Notes: generated by a model from the sequence alone, not told the origin. A stretch of 64,000 nucleotides of DNA from Paracoccaceae bacterium (GCA_024742575.1 JANSYF010000009.1:1-64000); one strand, 5' to 3'; shown: positions 7,825 through 16,779, numbered from the stretch's first letter. Numbers and translations are program-made.

Positions 7825-10508
7825 GCACGCTTAACCTGCTTGTTGCGGTGTGCATTACTTACGTCCTATTTCTATTTTTTGTGGCGTTTGCCGCGGATCG
7901 GTTGGCTTTGCAGGGTAAGAAGGCGTGGCTGCGCTCACCCTTAATCTACACCTTGTCGTTGTCGATCTATTGTACCGCGTGGACCTTTTACGGCGCGGTG
8001 GGTTCCGCGGCGCGCAACGGGTTTGAATACCTGACGATCTATCTTGGACCAACACTGGTCATGATCAGCTGGTGGTGGCTCTTGCGCAAACTGATCCGCA
8101 TTGGCCGGACGCAGAAAATCACCTCCATCGCTGACCTTATTTCGTCGCGCTACGGGAAATCCAGCTTATTGGCGGCGGGGGTCACAATCCTCGCTGTGAT
8201 CGGCACCACACCTTATATTGCGTTGCAGTTGCAGTCCGTGACCCTGTCGTTTTCCGTGTTTGCCGCACAGTCAGACGGGCTGGCAGCACAGGATCAAGCG
8301 CAACTTGCGTTTTGGTTGTCGATGGGATTGGCCTTGTTCACCGTTCTGTTCGGTACACGCAACCTAGACGCCAAAGAACGCCACGACGGGGTGGTCATGG
8401 CTATTGCTGTCGAAGCGGTGGTCAAGCTGATCGCGCTGCTTTCGGTCGGGATCTTTGTGGTCTGGGGGGTGTCAGGCGGACTGTCCGAGGCGCTTAACCG
8501 GATCGACGCATCGGAATTCGGTGAATGGCACACGGACCGCAGTCGCTGGGCTGGGCTCATTTTCCTGTCAGCCGCGGCGTTCCTGTGCCTGCCGCGCACG
8601 TTTCAGGTGCTCGTGGTGGAGAACGATGACGAAAGTCACCTGCGCACCGCGAGTTGGGCCTTTCCGCTGTACCTATGCCTCATCAGCCTCTTCGTCGTGC
8701 CGATTGCGGTGGTTGGTTTGGATATCATGCCCGATGGATCAAACCCTGATCTTTTTGTTCTGACAGTGCCGCTGGCGCTAGGAGAAAACGGTTTGGCAAT
8801 GCTGTCATTCCTTGGGGGGTTCAGTTCGGCGACCTCCATGGTGATTGTCGCGGCAATTGCGTTGTCGACGATGGTGTCAAACCACATTGTGATGCCGATT
8901 TGGCTGCAACTGCGCCCAAGAGGGGCCAGCGTATCCGGCGATGTGCGGGCTGCTGTTCTCTTGGCGCGGCGCCTATCCATCGTTGGCGTGGTGATGCTCG
9001 GTTATCTTTATTTCCGTCTGTCGAGCGGGGGGGAAGCTTTGGCTTCCATTGGCCTTGTGGCGTTTTGTGGTCTCGCGCAGGTCTTGCCTGCGATGTTGGG
9101 TGGCATGTTCTGGCGCGGAGCCACGCGGATGGGGGCGTTCGCAGGGCTGACGGCTGGGTTCGCGATCTGGCTCTATACACTGTACCTGCCCAGCTTTGGC
9201 GTTGGCACGATCTTGCCCATGGCGATCATCGACAATGGGCTGTTTGGTTTGGAGTGGCTAAAGCCTAACGCTTTGTTTGGCATCGCGGGCTTGGACCAAC
9301 TTATGCACGCGTTGCTCTGGAGCATGTTGTTCAATGTTGTGGCCTTTGCCGGGGTTTCGCTCATCACTTTCCCGTCGCCATTAGAGCGGTTGCAGGCAGC
9401 GCAATTCGTAAACATTTTCGAGCGTTCGGCCAACGCCCGAAGCTGGTCCGGTGGAACGGCGCAAGCTGAAGAACTGATGGTGATGGCGCAGCGCATTCTG
9501 GGTGCAGGAGAGGCGCAAGCGCTGTTTCAGCGCCATGCGCGGCGTCAGGGAACGCGTGGGGATTTACCGGCCCCTACACCCGACTTCCTAGAAGCTTTGG
9601 AACGTGAATTGGGCAGCTCTGTTGGTGCGGCAACCGCACATGCGATGGTCGGGCAGATCACGGGTGGCATGGCGATTTCGGTTGAAGACCTAATGGCGGT
9701 GGCGGATGAAACGGCGCAGATGCTGGAATACTCGGCACGGCTCAAGGAGCAGTCAGAAGAACTAAGTCGCACTGCGCTGGAGCTGCGCAACGCGAACCAA
9801 AAGCTCACCCGTCTGTCGATCCAGAAAGACGCATTCCTTAGTCAGATCAGCCATGAATTGCGCACGCCGATGACCTCGATCCGAGCGTTTTCGGAAATCC
9901 TGCGGGACACGGACCAGATGAACCCAGAGGACCAGTCGCGCTATGCATCCATCATTCACGACGAGGCGCAGCGCCTGACACGCCTACTTGATGACCTGCT
10001 GGATCTGAGTGTGGTTGAGAATGGCCAAGTGAACCTCAATCTTCGAGAAGGCACGTTGCGCGACGCGCTGGACCGGGCGGTTTCGTCAGCCGCCATCGGT
10101 GAAGACGGGGTTCAACTGAAAATCGAACGTGATGCAGCCAAGGAAGAGATACTTTTGCATACGGATCTGGATCGCCTGAGCCAAGTGTTCATCAACCTGA
10201 TCGCCAACGCCCGCAAGTATTGTGATGCCAAAGCGCCAAAGCTTGTCATCCGTGTGATGCAAGATGCTGATCGCGTGGTGATCGATTTTCAGGACAACGG
10301 TTCGGGAATCGCTCCTGATGCGGTTGACATGATCTTTGAGAAATTCGCGCGAGTCAGCGATCAAAAGGCAGGTGGGGCAGGGCTTGGTCTTGCGATTTGT
10401 CGGCAGGTCATGACTCGGCTGGGCGGATCGGTGGATTACGTGCCAGCGTCGCGAGGTGCGAATTTCCGCGTGGTTCTGCCTTATCGGACGGCACTGGCCG
10501 CGCAATAA
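7821..10508 (+). CDS. Symporter-STAC-histidine kinase (CrbS/CbrA-like sensor)
   Basis: An 895-residue fusion. Residues about 1-530 form a sodium:solute symporter-like (SLC5) unit with some 12-13 membrane helices. A STAC-type linker follows (about 545-650) and then a histidine kinase: H-box FLSQISHELRTPM with H678, N-box NLIANARKY near 790-800, and G boxes D-N-G-S-G-I and G-G-A-G-L-G-L-A-I. Unlike CbrA and CrbS I see no PAS domain between STAC and the kinase. Known relatives couple nutrient transport or binding to signalling; CrbS controls acs in Vibrio and Pseudomonas. With acs in the same neighbourhood an acetate-switch role is attractive but unproven. Last gene of the receiver-small protein-kinase operon. 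Confidence 0.9.
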   Translation: MSTLNLLVAVCITYVLFLFFVAFAADRLALQGKKAWLRSPLIYTLSLSIYCTAWTFYGAVGSAARNGFEYLTIYLGPTLVMISWWWLLRKLIRIGRTQKITSIADLISSRYGKSSLLAAGVTILAVIGTTPYIALQLQSVTLSFSVFAAQSDGLAAQDQAQLAFWLSMGLALFTVLFGTRNLDAKERHDGVVMAIAVEAVVKLIALLSVGIFVVWGVSGGLSEALNRIDASEFGEWHTDRSRWAGLIFLSAAAFLCLPRTFQVLVVENDDESHLRTASWAFPLYLCLISLFVVPIAVVGLDIMPDGSNPDLFVLTVPLALGENGLAMLSFLGGFSSATSMVIVAAIALSTMVSNHIVMPIWLQLRPRGASVSGDVRAAVLLARRLSIVGVVMLGYLYFRLSSGGEALASIGLVAFCGLAQVLPAMLGGMFWRGATRMGAFAGLTAGFAIWLYTLYLPSFGVGTILPMAIIDNGLFGLEWLKPNALFGIAGLDQLMHALLWSMLFNVVAFAGVSLITFPSPLERLQAAQFVNIFERSANARSWSGGTAQAEELMVMAQRILGAGEAQALFQRHARRQGTRGDLPAPTPDFLEALERELGSSVGAATAHAMVGQITGGMAISVEDLMAVADETAQMLEYSARLKEQSEELSRTALELRNANQKLTRLSIQKDAFLSQISHELRTPMTSIRAFSEILRDTDQMNPEDQSRYASIIHDEAQRLTRLLDDLLDLSVVENGQVNLNLREGTLRDALDRAVSSAAIGEDGVQLKIERDAAKEEILLHTDLDRLSQVFINLIANARKYCDAKAPKLVIRVMQDADRVVIDFQDNGSGIAPDAVDMIFEKFARVSDQKAGGAGLGLAICRQVMTRLGGSVDYVPASRGANFRVVLPYRTALAAQ

Positions 10509-10581
10509 GCCGATTTTGCTAAATCCTTGGTAACCAATTTCGGTGATAACCGGAAAAGACCAAGAGGGCACCCGCGCTAAT

Positions 10582-11613
10582 ATGATCAAAGAACCCACTG
10601 AGACCGTATTGCAGCGAAAGGCCTCTGCGCAGCGCAGGGCGCTAGGGGGTGGTACATGGTCGGTGTCCCGCGCTTTGGGGCGGGCGTTGTCTATTTCTGC
10701 GGACGCGCTGTGGGGGCTATCGCTGGTGGCACGCCCCACTGGCGATGAAATTGTGGCCGTCGACCGGGCTGCCAGCCGCATTGACGAAGATCAGCTTCTG
10801 GTGATCCTTGAACATGAAACGGGTCCGCGCGGCTTGATGGCTTTAGACAGAGACGTCGTAACCGGATTGATCGACGTGCAGACGCTTGGTCGTGTGATGC
10901 GGTTTCCCAGTGATGCTCGTGCATTCACACCAACCGATGCCGCCATGACAGCGCCTTTGATTGATGCGGCGCTGCCGCGGTTGGCGTCCATGCTTTCAGC
11001 CCAACCCGACATGGCACATATGCAGAATTATAGGTTTGGCGCTCTGGTTGAAGATGTGCAGACAGCAAGCCTTGCGCTTGATGCCGAAAGTTACCACCTT
11101 GTCGCCTTTGGCGTCGATCTTGCTCAGGAAACACGATCAGGTGGCATACTGTTTTTGTTCCCTGAACCGCCCAAGCTGGCAGAGCAGGATAAATTGGCGT
11201 CGCCCGGAAAACACGAAGCGGTGCTCAAGTTGGCTCCGGTGCGGATGCAAGCGGTTCTGACGCGCATCCATATCGCGTTGGATCGTGCACAGGCCTTGCG
11301 ACCGGGCGATGTGCTGACGATCTCGCCACAGACAACAACCTCCGCAACCTTGGTTCTGTCAGGTGGTCATGTCGTGGCGCGCGGGACGCTGGGGCAGATG
11401 GACGGATTTCGCGCAATCCGCATTGGAACGGGCGAGACGCCGCTGCACAAACCCAATCCGGGTCCGGGATTGCAGGACGTCACACGCACTATGACTGGTG
11501 TGGTTCCGATGGAGCCAAAAGAAACCAAGCTTGATTACGGTGGATCGCTTGATGTTGCCTTGAGCGAAATTGCCAGCCAACTGCCGGAAGCAATTGTTCC
11601 GCAGGACGGTTAG
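10582..11613 (+). CDS. FliM/FliN-family (SpoA domain) protein
   Basis: About 343 residues from ATG 10582; an in-frame GTG at 10543 lacks a ribosome site. The N-terminal two thirds look like the middle domain of FliM (R-A-L-S-I-S-A-D-A-L-W, V-T-G-L-I-D-V-Q-T-L-G). The C-terminal part (roughly 215-280) is a SpoA/surface-presentation domain with L-R-P-G-D-V-L-T-I and A-T-L-V-L-S-G-G-H-V-V-A-R-G. FliM and FliN form the flagellar C-ring switch, the docking site for CheY-P. No other flagellar gene is present, yet the gene lies 73 bases after the receiver/kinase operon on the same strand. It may be a divergent FliM paralogue or a docking partner for a receiver. Confidence 0.75.
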   Translation: MIKEPTETVLQRKASAQRRALGGGTWSVSRALGRALSISADALWGLSLVARPTGDEIVAVDRAASRIDEDQLLVILEHETGPRGLMALDRDVVTGLIDVQTLGRVMRFPSDARAFTPTDAAMTAPLIDAALPRLASMLSAQPDMAHMQNYRFGALVEDVQTASLALDAESYHLVAFGVDLAQETRSGGILFLFPEPPKLAEQDKLASPGKHEAVLKLAPVRMQAVLTRIHIALDRAQALRPGDVLTISPQTTTSATLVLSGGHVVARGTLGQMDGFRAIRIGTGETPLHKPNPGPGLQDVTRTMTGVVPMEPKETKLDYGGSLDVALSEIASQLPEAIVPQDG

Positions 11614-12041
11614 CCCTGCGGTTTTGACGCCGCGTCGAGGGCTGGGCGAAGCGCCGAAAGGTCGTAGCCCGCCTGTGCCACTGCGCCAAGGATCGCATCC
11701 GAGCTTTGTTGGCCAGCCTGCCCTAATGCCCAAAGCACCGAACAGCGGGTTCCAGAGGCACAATATGCCAACACCGGCCCATCGGACGCATCAACAAGCG
11801 CGGCTTGCTGTGCCACCCGATCAGGCGTCATCGTCTGATGGGTGATTGGCAATACTTCAAACCGCAGGCCAGCGGCTTCGATTGCGGTGCGCATCGCATC
11901 GGACTGATGCGACGGTGGCACTTCGGCATCCGGGCGATTGCAAATCACGGTCGTGATCCCCGCCGCTTTGATGGCGGCGGCGTCTTCTGGGTCGATCTGC
12001 GGGGACACGCTATAGCGGTCGGTGAGGGGACGAATATCCAT
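11610..12041 (-). CDS. DUF442/TIGR01244-type sulfur-handling phosphatase-like protein
   Basis: A 143-residue protein with a dual-specificity-phosphatase-like loop Y-C-A-S-G-T-R-C (Cys, Arg retained) and the opening M-D-I-R-P-L-T-D-R-Y-S-V-S-P-Q-I typical of the TIGR01244/DUF442 family. In other bacteria this domain is fused to the persulfide-dioxygenase-like enzyme Blh of the BigR sulfide-response operon; here it is a separate last gene of the same operon, 9 bases after the second yeeE gene. It probably handles thiol or persulfide groups rather than phosphate, by family inference. Its stop overlaps the end of the convergent FliM-like gene by four bases. Confidence 0.8.
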   Translation of the reverse strand: MDIRPLTDRYSVSPQIDPEDAAAIKAAGITTVICNRPDAEVPPSHQSDAMRTAIEAAGLRFEVLPITHQTMTPDRVAQQAALVDASDGPVLAYCASGTRCSVLWALGQAGQQSSDAILGAVAQAGYDLSALRPALDAASKPQG

Positions 12042-12050
12042 GATCTTGAC

Positions 12051-12485
12051 CTACTGCGCTGTTGCGGGCCTGTCCAGCCATGCCCTTAGGGGGGGCATAG
12101 CGCTCATCCCGATGACCATCGCACCAAGGAACACCATACCTTCGATCCCGCCATAGCTGAGCGATGCGATCGCGGGTCCGGGACACAGGCCAACCAGACC
12201 CCAACCCATGCCGAACAGAACCGACCCCATGACAAGGTTGCGGCCCAGTTTCGGCTCGGGCGGGGGCGGCATGGCGTCGCCGGTTAGGGCAAATCGCCGC
12301 TTTGCAGCAACCCGCCACGCAATCGCCATTGGGATAATCGCGCCGCCCATGACAAAGGCGAGCGTCGGATCCCAATTGCCAAAGATATCAAGCCAACCCT
12401 GCACCTTTCGTGTGTCGGTCATGCCCGAAATGAACAGCCCGGCACCAAACAGACCACCGGCCAGAAAAGCAAAATAGTTGCGCAT
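12051..12485 (-). CDS. YeeE/YedE-family sulfur-compound transporter (second half)
   Basis: A 144-residue membrane protein starting M-R-N-Y-F-A-F-L-A-G-G-L-F-G-A-G-L. It has four hydrophobic segments and the family motif G-W-G-L-V-G-L-C-P-G-P-A. The ATG overlaps the previous gene's stop by one base (TGATG), so the two halves are translated together. YeeE/YedE proteins carry thiosulfate or related sulfur compounds across the inner membrane; split half-proteins are usual in proteobacterial sulfide operons. A much longer open frame on this strand reaching 12899 is an out-of-frame extension over the neighbouring gene and is not used. Confidence 0.87.
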   Translation of the reverse strand: MRNYFAFLAGGLFGAGLFISGMTDTRKVQGWLDIFGNWDPTLAFVMGGAIIPMAIAWRVAAKRRFALTGDAMPPPPEPKLGRNLVMGSVLFGMGWGLVGLCPGPAIASLSYGGIEGMVFLGAMVIGMSAMPPLRAWLDRPATAQ

Positions 12486-12910
12486 CAGATGATCCCCAGC
12501 AAATGGCGGAACAGAACGACGGTCAGGCCGCCAGCAAGAATGTAGAAGACCGTCGCGACCATGCCGCGTAGCGACAGACGCGAAATCCCGCAGACGCCAT
12601 GGCCCGAGGTGCATCCATTGGCCAACCGCGTACCGACGCCGACCAGCAGACCCGCCGCGATCAGGAGGGCAAAGTTGCTGGTGACATGTGTCTCTTTCGG
12701 TCCAAGAAAGAACAACAGCACCACAGGCATCAAAGCCAACCCTGCAAGAAAGCTGATACGTTCCCACATCGTGCTGCGCCCGCTGCCATCGACAAGCCCG
12801 CCGATGATACCGCTTGCGCCCATGATGCGCCCATTGGCGAGCAGATATACCGCACCGCCTGTGCCGATCAGCATTCCGCCGACCAGCCCGTAAATCCAAT
12901 CCGGGTTCAT
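12485..12910 (-). CDS. YeeE/YedE-family sulfur-compound transporter (first half)
   Basis: A 141-residue membrane protein with four hydrophobic stretches. The conserved core L-A-N-G-C-T-S-G-H-G-V-C-G-I-S-R (near residues 90-105) contains the cysteines thought to guide sulfur substrates through YeeE channels. It starts four bases after the MBL gene ends. It should pair with the adjacent 144-residue half to make one transporter. Confidence 0.87.
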   Translation of the reverse strand: MNPDWIYGLVGGMLIGTGGAVYLLANGRIMGASGIIGGLVDGSGRSTMWERISFLAGLALMPVVLLFFLGPKETHVTSNFALLIAAGLLVGVGTRLANGCTSGHGVCGISRLSLRGMVATVFYILAGGLTVVLFRHLLGII

Positions 12911-12914
12911 TTCT

Positions 12915-13778
12915 TTACAATCCGTTCACAGGAACTTTCAGGAAGACCTTGCCGTCCTCGTCGGCGGGCGGCATTTGCCCGGCGCGCATGTTCACTTGCA
13001 GCGACGGGATGATCAATTTCGGCATCGCCAGAGTTGCGTCACGCGCGTTGCGCATTTCAACAAAGCTCGTCTTGGTAGCGTCACCGCCGACATGCACGTT
13101 CTTTGCTTTCTGGTCGCCGACAGTTGTTTCCCACGCATAGTCGTCGCGGCCCGGTGCCTTGTAGTCATGCCCTACGAAGATGCGGGTTTCGTCCGGCAAG
13201 GCGAGGATCTTTTGCACCGAGTCGTACAACTGCTCGGACGAGCCGCCGGGAAAGTCACAGCGCGCCGTGCCGAAATCCGGCATGAACAATGTGTCGCCGA
13301 CAAACGCGGCATCTCCGACCACATAGGTCAGGCAGGCTGGCGTGTGGCCCGGTGTGTGCAACACATCCGCACGCATCTGGCCGATGTGAAAACTGTCGCC
13401 TTCGACAAAAAGCTTGTCGAACTGGCTGCCATCGCGTTGAAATTCGGTGCCTTCGTTGAACACCTTGCCAAACGTGTCCTGCACGACCTGAATGCGGTCG
13501 CCGATGCCGATCTTACCGCCGAGCGCTTCTTGCAGATAGGGTGCCGCGCTCAGATGATCTGCATGGACATGGCTTTCCAGCAGCCACTGAACCTCAAGAC
13601 CATTTTCCTTCACAAACGCGATCACCGCATCGGCGGATTTCGTGTCTGTGCGGCCCGAAGAATAGTCGAAATCCAGAACGCTATCGACAATCGCGCAGGC
13701 GCTGCCTTGCGGATCCTGAACCACGTAAGAAATTGTGTTGGTGGCGTCGTCAAAAAAACCTGTGACCTTGGGTGTCAT
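12915..13778 (-). CDS. MBL-fold persulfide dioxygenase-like hydrolase (Blh/ETHE1 type)
   Basis: A 287-residue metallo-beta-lactamase-fold enzyme. The metal motif H-V-H-A-D-H-L lies near residue 70, with later ligands H-T-P-G-H-T and the Asp in F-V-G-D-T-L-F-M-P-D, then V-G-H-D-Y. The persulfide dioxygenase/Blh subgroup shows G-T-A-R-C-D-F-P-G-G. Such enzymes oxidise glutathione persulfide to sulfite during sulfide detoxification. I start at ATG 13778, which has an AGAGGG ribosome site; an upstream start at 13865 runs through the promoter and adds an unconserved leader. First gene of the operon with yeeE halves and the DUF442 protein. No BigR/ArsR regulator gene is adjacent. Confidence 0.88.
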   Translation of the reverse strand: MTPKVTGFFDDATNTISYVVQDPQGSACAIVDSVLDFDYSSGRTDTKSADAVIAFVKENGLEVQWLLESHVHADHLSAAPYLQEALGGKIGIGDRIQVVQDTFGKVFNEGTEFQRDGSQFDKLFVEGDSFHIGQMRADVLHTPGHTPACLTYVVGDAAFVGDTLFMPDFGTARCDFPGGSSEQLYDSVQKILALPDETRIFVGHDYKAPGRDDYAWETTVGDQKAKNVHVGGDATKTSFVEMRNARDATLAMPKLIIPSLQVNMRAGQMPPADEDGKVFLKVPVNGL

Positions 13779-13800
13779 GTCTAAGCCCTCTTTGCTTGAA

Positions 13801-13831
13801 CAACATATATCAAAAAATGAATACGTTGCAA
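13801..13831 (-). promoter_or_regulatory. Promoter and overlapping dyad of the sulfide operon
   Basis: On the minus strand TTGCAA (13831-13826) and TATATG (13809-13804) are 16 bases apart, a fair -35/-10 pair placing the transcript start about 20 bases before the MBL start codon. An imperfect dyad CAACATAT-N12-ATACGTTG (13801-13828, one mismatch) covers the same promoter, the layout expected for a repressor such as BigR, SqrR or another ArsR-type thiol sensor. Confidence 0.45.
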
Positions 13832-13894
13832 GAGCACGCGTTAAAAAAGTGTAAGGCAGTTGCAACTTTTTGGGAAACGAAAGAGTCAGGCTTG

Positions 13895-14938
13895 CTAGAC
13901 CGCTCCGGCGCCAGTTGGATCGGACAAATAGGCCAGCACATCGTTCTTTCCGATAACGCCAATCGGAGTGCCGCTCTCGACGACGGCGAGATCGATTTCG
14001 CTGCTGACAAGCGTTGTCATCACTTCTTGCACGCGGGCATCCGCTTCAACCGACAGTGCCTCTGCCGAAGCAGCCCCGCTGCGCATGACATCACGAGCGC
14101 GCAATACGCCCAACGGGTTCATATGTTTGACGAAATCAGCCACATAGGCGTTCGATGGGTTGCGAAAAATCTCTTGCGGAGTACCGCATTGCACGATCCG
14201 CCCACCTTCCATGATGGCGATGCGATTGCCGATCTTGAACGCTTCGTCCAGATCATGACTGACAAAGATAATCGTCCGGTTCAGCCGTTTTTGCAGTTCC
14301 AAAAGTTCGTCCTGCAATTTGGTGCGGATGAGCGGATCAAGCGCCGAAAACGGCTCGTCCATTAGTAGGATCGGCGCATCCGTTGCAAAAGCACGAGCCA
14401 GACCGACGCGCTGTTGCATCCCACCTGACAATTCCGCGACCTTGCGGTCGGCCCAATCGGTCAGACCGACAAGGGCCAACTGCTTTTCAACCTGCGCATT
14501 GCGTTCCGCCTTGGACTGGCCACCCAGTTCGAGCCCCAGACCGACATTTTCCCGCACCGATCGCCACGGCAATAGGCCGAATTGCTGAAACACCATCGCC
14601 ACATGACGCAATCGGATGGTCCGAAGCGCATCGGCGCTGGCGTGAGTAACATCGACCAGCCCCTGACCGTCATGCACCCGCACACAGCCACGCGCGACAG
14701 GGTTCAGGCCGTTCACAGCTCGCAAGAGTGTGGACTTGCCCGACCCGGACAAACCCATCAGGACAAGGATCTCCCCTTCGGCTACGTTCAGCGAGCAATC
14801 ATGCACGCCCAAGACTTGACCCGTGTCACGCTGAATCTGCCCCCGGTCTTGCCCGGCATCCATCAGCGGCAGGGCAGATTGTGGCTTATCCCCGAACACG
14901 ATGGAAACATTGTCGAATTCTACACGCGTGTCGCTCAT
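13895..14938 (-). CDS. choV: Choline ABC importer, ATP-binding protein ChoV
   Basis: A 347-residue ATPase of the quaternary-amine importer family. Walker A is G-L-S-G-S-G-K-S-T, the signature L-S-G-G-M-Q-Q-R and Walker B I-L-L-M-D-E-P-F-S-A-L-D. After the ATPase a partial CBS-type regulatory tail begins at about residue 275 (R-A-R-D-V-M-R-S-G). An unusual insert near residues 20-40 precedes Walker A. It overlaps choW by four bases (ATGA) and is last in choX-choW-choV. Energises choline uptake for osmoprotectant or carbon supply. Confidence 0.92.
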   Translation of the reverse strand: MSDTRVEFDNVSIVFGDKPQSALPLMDAGQDRGQIQRDTGQVLGVHDCSLNVAEGEILVLMGLSGSGKSTLLRAVNGLNPVARGCVRVHDGQGLVDVTHASADALRTIRLRHVAMVFQQFGLLPWRSVRENVGLGLELGGQSKAERNAQVEKQLALVGLTDWADRKVAELSGGMQQRVGLARAFATDAPILLMDEPFSALDPLIRTKLQDELLELQKRLNRTIIFVSHDLDEAFKIGNRIAIMEGGRIVQCGTPQEIFRNPSNAYVADFVKHMNPLGVLRARDVMRSGAASAEALSVEADARVQEVMTTLVSSEIDLAVVESGTPIGVIGKNDVLAYLSDPTGAGAV

Positions 14939-15771
14939 TTTTCGCGCTCCATTCGCAGCATGCGGTCTAGGATGATGGCGACCACCACAATTACGAACCC
15001 ACTCTCAAACCCGCGCGCCGTGTTCACCTGATTCAAGGCCCGAACCACTGGAACGCCCAATCCGTCGGCACCAACCAACGCCGCGATCACCACCATCGAC
15101 AGCGACAGCATGATGGTCTGGTTCAATCCCGCCATTATTTGTGGAAGGGCAGAGGGCAGTTCCACCTTCCACAGCAATTGCGATTTGGTCGCCCCGAACG
15201 CCTCGGCCGCCTCAATCAATGGGGTGGGCGTTGAGCTGACCCCAAGATGCGTTAAACGGATCGGCGCGGGCAAAACAAAGATCACCGTAGCAATCAACCC
15301 CGGAACCATGCCGATGCCAAAAAACACAATTGCAGGAATAAGATAGACGAAGGTTGGCAAGGTCTGCATCAGATCCAGAACCGGCCGCATCCATGCATAA
15401 AGCTTTGGCCTGTGCGCCACCGCGATGCCGATAGGTACACCGACACCCATGCACACCACGCAAGCCGACAGAACAAGTGTCAGGCTCTCGGTCGTTTCCT
15501 CCCAATAGCCTTGGTTGATAATAAACAAGAACCCAAACGCCACAAACAGCGCAACCTTCCAACTGCGTTGCAGGTAATAGGTCAGCGCCACAAACAGCGC
15601 GATGATGACCAACGGGTGCGGCGTTTGCAGCAGCCACAAGAAGCCGTCGATCATCGCCTCTAGTGCGTCTGACAGCGCGTCAAAGAAAAACGCGCCATTG
15701 CTTTCCAGCCAATCAAACGCTGAACCGGCGACTTTTCCCACCGGGATCTTGTTCTCTGTCAACCAGTCCAT
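14935..15771 (-). CDS. choW: Choline ABC importer, permease ChoW
   Basis: A 278-residue inner-membrane permease of the ProW/ChoW (BPD type) family. After an amphipathic N-terminus there are about six membrane helices and the EAA-type loop L-I-E-A-A-E-A-F-G-A-T-K-S-Q-L-L-W-K (about residues 180-197), which contacts ChoV. It lies 54 bases downstream of choX and overlaps choV. The substrate assignment to choline follows from ChoX and the adjacent betIBA genes. Confidence 0.92.
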   Translation of the reverse strand: MDWLTENKIPVGKVAGSAFDWLESNGAFFFDALSDALEAMIDGFLWLLQTPHPLVIIALFVALTYYLQRSWKVALFVAFGFLFIINQGYWEETTESLTLVLSACVVCMGVGVPIGIAVAHRPKLYAWMRPVLDLMQTLPTFVYLIPAIVFFGIGMVPGLIATVIFVLPAPIRLTHLGVSSTPTPLIEAAEAFGATKSQLLWKVELPSALPQIMAGLNQTIMLSLSMVVIAALVGADGLGVPVVRALNQVNTARGFESGFVIVVVAIILDRMLRMEREK

Positions 15772-15825
15772 GAAGGTGTCCTAGGGTCTGAAATGACAGG
15801 GCGGCTTGGTGCCGCCCTGTCCGGT

Positions 15826-16743
15826 TTACTGAAGTGCGGCTTTCACCGCCGCAACGGCATCGCCGCCATCTTTGGTGGTCACGCCATCCAGCCAGCTCAT
15901 GTAAGCGTCGGGATTGGCCTGCAACCAAGCGGTCGCAGCATCGCGCGCTTCGGCACCATCATTCAGGATGGCGCCCATGATTTCGTTTTCCATGGCCAGT
16001 GTGAATTCAAGGTTTGTCAGCAGCTTACCCACGTTCGGGCAGGCATCGACATATCCGGCAGAGGTGTTGGTGAAGACTGTTGCGCCGCCAAGGTTCGGAC
16101 CGAACCAATCGTCGCCACCTTCAAGATAAGTCATCTCGAAATTCGCGTTCATGGGGTGCGGCTCCCAGCCAAGAAATACAACCGGTTCGCCACGATCATC
16201 CGCGCGGGCCACCTGCGCAAGCATCCCCTGTTCCGAGCTTTCGACCACTTCAAAACCTTCAAGGTCAAACGCGTTTGCGCCAATCATGTCCATGATCAGG
16301 CGGTTGCCGTCATTACCCGGCTCAATGCCGTAGATTTCAGCATCAAGCGCATCGCGCTGCGCTGCGATGGCGGCAAAGCTTGTGATGCCAAGATCGGCCC
16401 CGGCCTTGTTTGTCGCCAGTGTGTATTTCGCGCCTTCAAGGTTTGCGCGGACGGTGTCGACTGTGCCCGCGTCCCGGTAGGGGGCGATGTCGGCTTCCAT
16501 TGTCGGCATCCAGTTGCCGAGGAATATATCCACGTCGCCTTCAGCCAACGCGGTGTAGGTCACGGGGACGGACAGCACCTTGATGTCTGTGTCATAGCCA
16601 AGCGCGTCCAGCACAACGGTGGTCGCCGCCGTCGTCGCCGTGATATCGGTCCAGCCCACGTCCGAAAACGTGACCGAGTCACAATTGGCAGCGGCAGCAC
16701 CCGCTGCACAAATCGCGAGGATCGAGAGTGAAGATTTCATCAT
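15826..16743 (-). CDS. choX: Choline-binding periplasmic protein ChoX
   Basis: A 305-residue binding protein with a cleavable signal peptide (cut near A-A-A-A-N). The aromatic choline pocket is intact: W31, W78, Y107 and W193 with D33 correspond, at a constant offset of 12, to W43, W90, Y119, W205 and D45 that I recall for Sinorhizobium meliloti ChoX. Start chosen at the tandem ATGATG after a GGGAGACC ribosome site; either Met is possible. It delivers choline to ChoW in the periplasm and is transcribed away from betI across a shared operator. Confidence 0.93.
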   Translation of the reverse strand: MMKSSLSILAICAAGAAAANCDSVTFSDVGWTDITATTAATTVVLDALGYDTDIKVLSVPVTYTALAEGDVDIFLGNWMPTMEADIAPYRDAGTVDTVRANLEGAKYTLATNKAGADLGITSFAAIAAQRDALDAEIYGIEPGNDGNRLIMDMIGANAFDLEGFEVVESSEQGMLAQVARADDRGEPVVFLGWEPHPMNANFEMTYLEGGDDWFGPNLGGATVFTNTSAGYVDACPNVGKLLTNLEFTLAMENEIMGAILNDGAEARDAATAWLQANPDAYMSWLDGVTTKDGGDAVAAVKAALQ

Positions 16744-16779
16744 TTTGTTGGTCTCCCTGACAGAGGTCGGTTTTTGTTG

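Noticed and set aside
12485-12899. Upstream extension of the second YeeE half to 282 codons
   Set aside because: The extension is another frame of the first YeeE half; family N-terminus M-R-N-Y-F and the TGATG overlap place the start at 12485.
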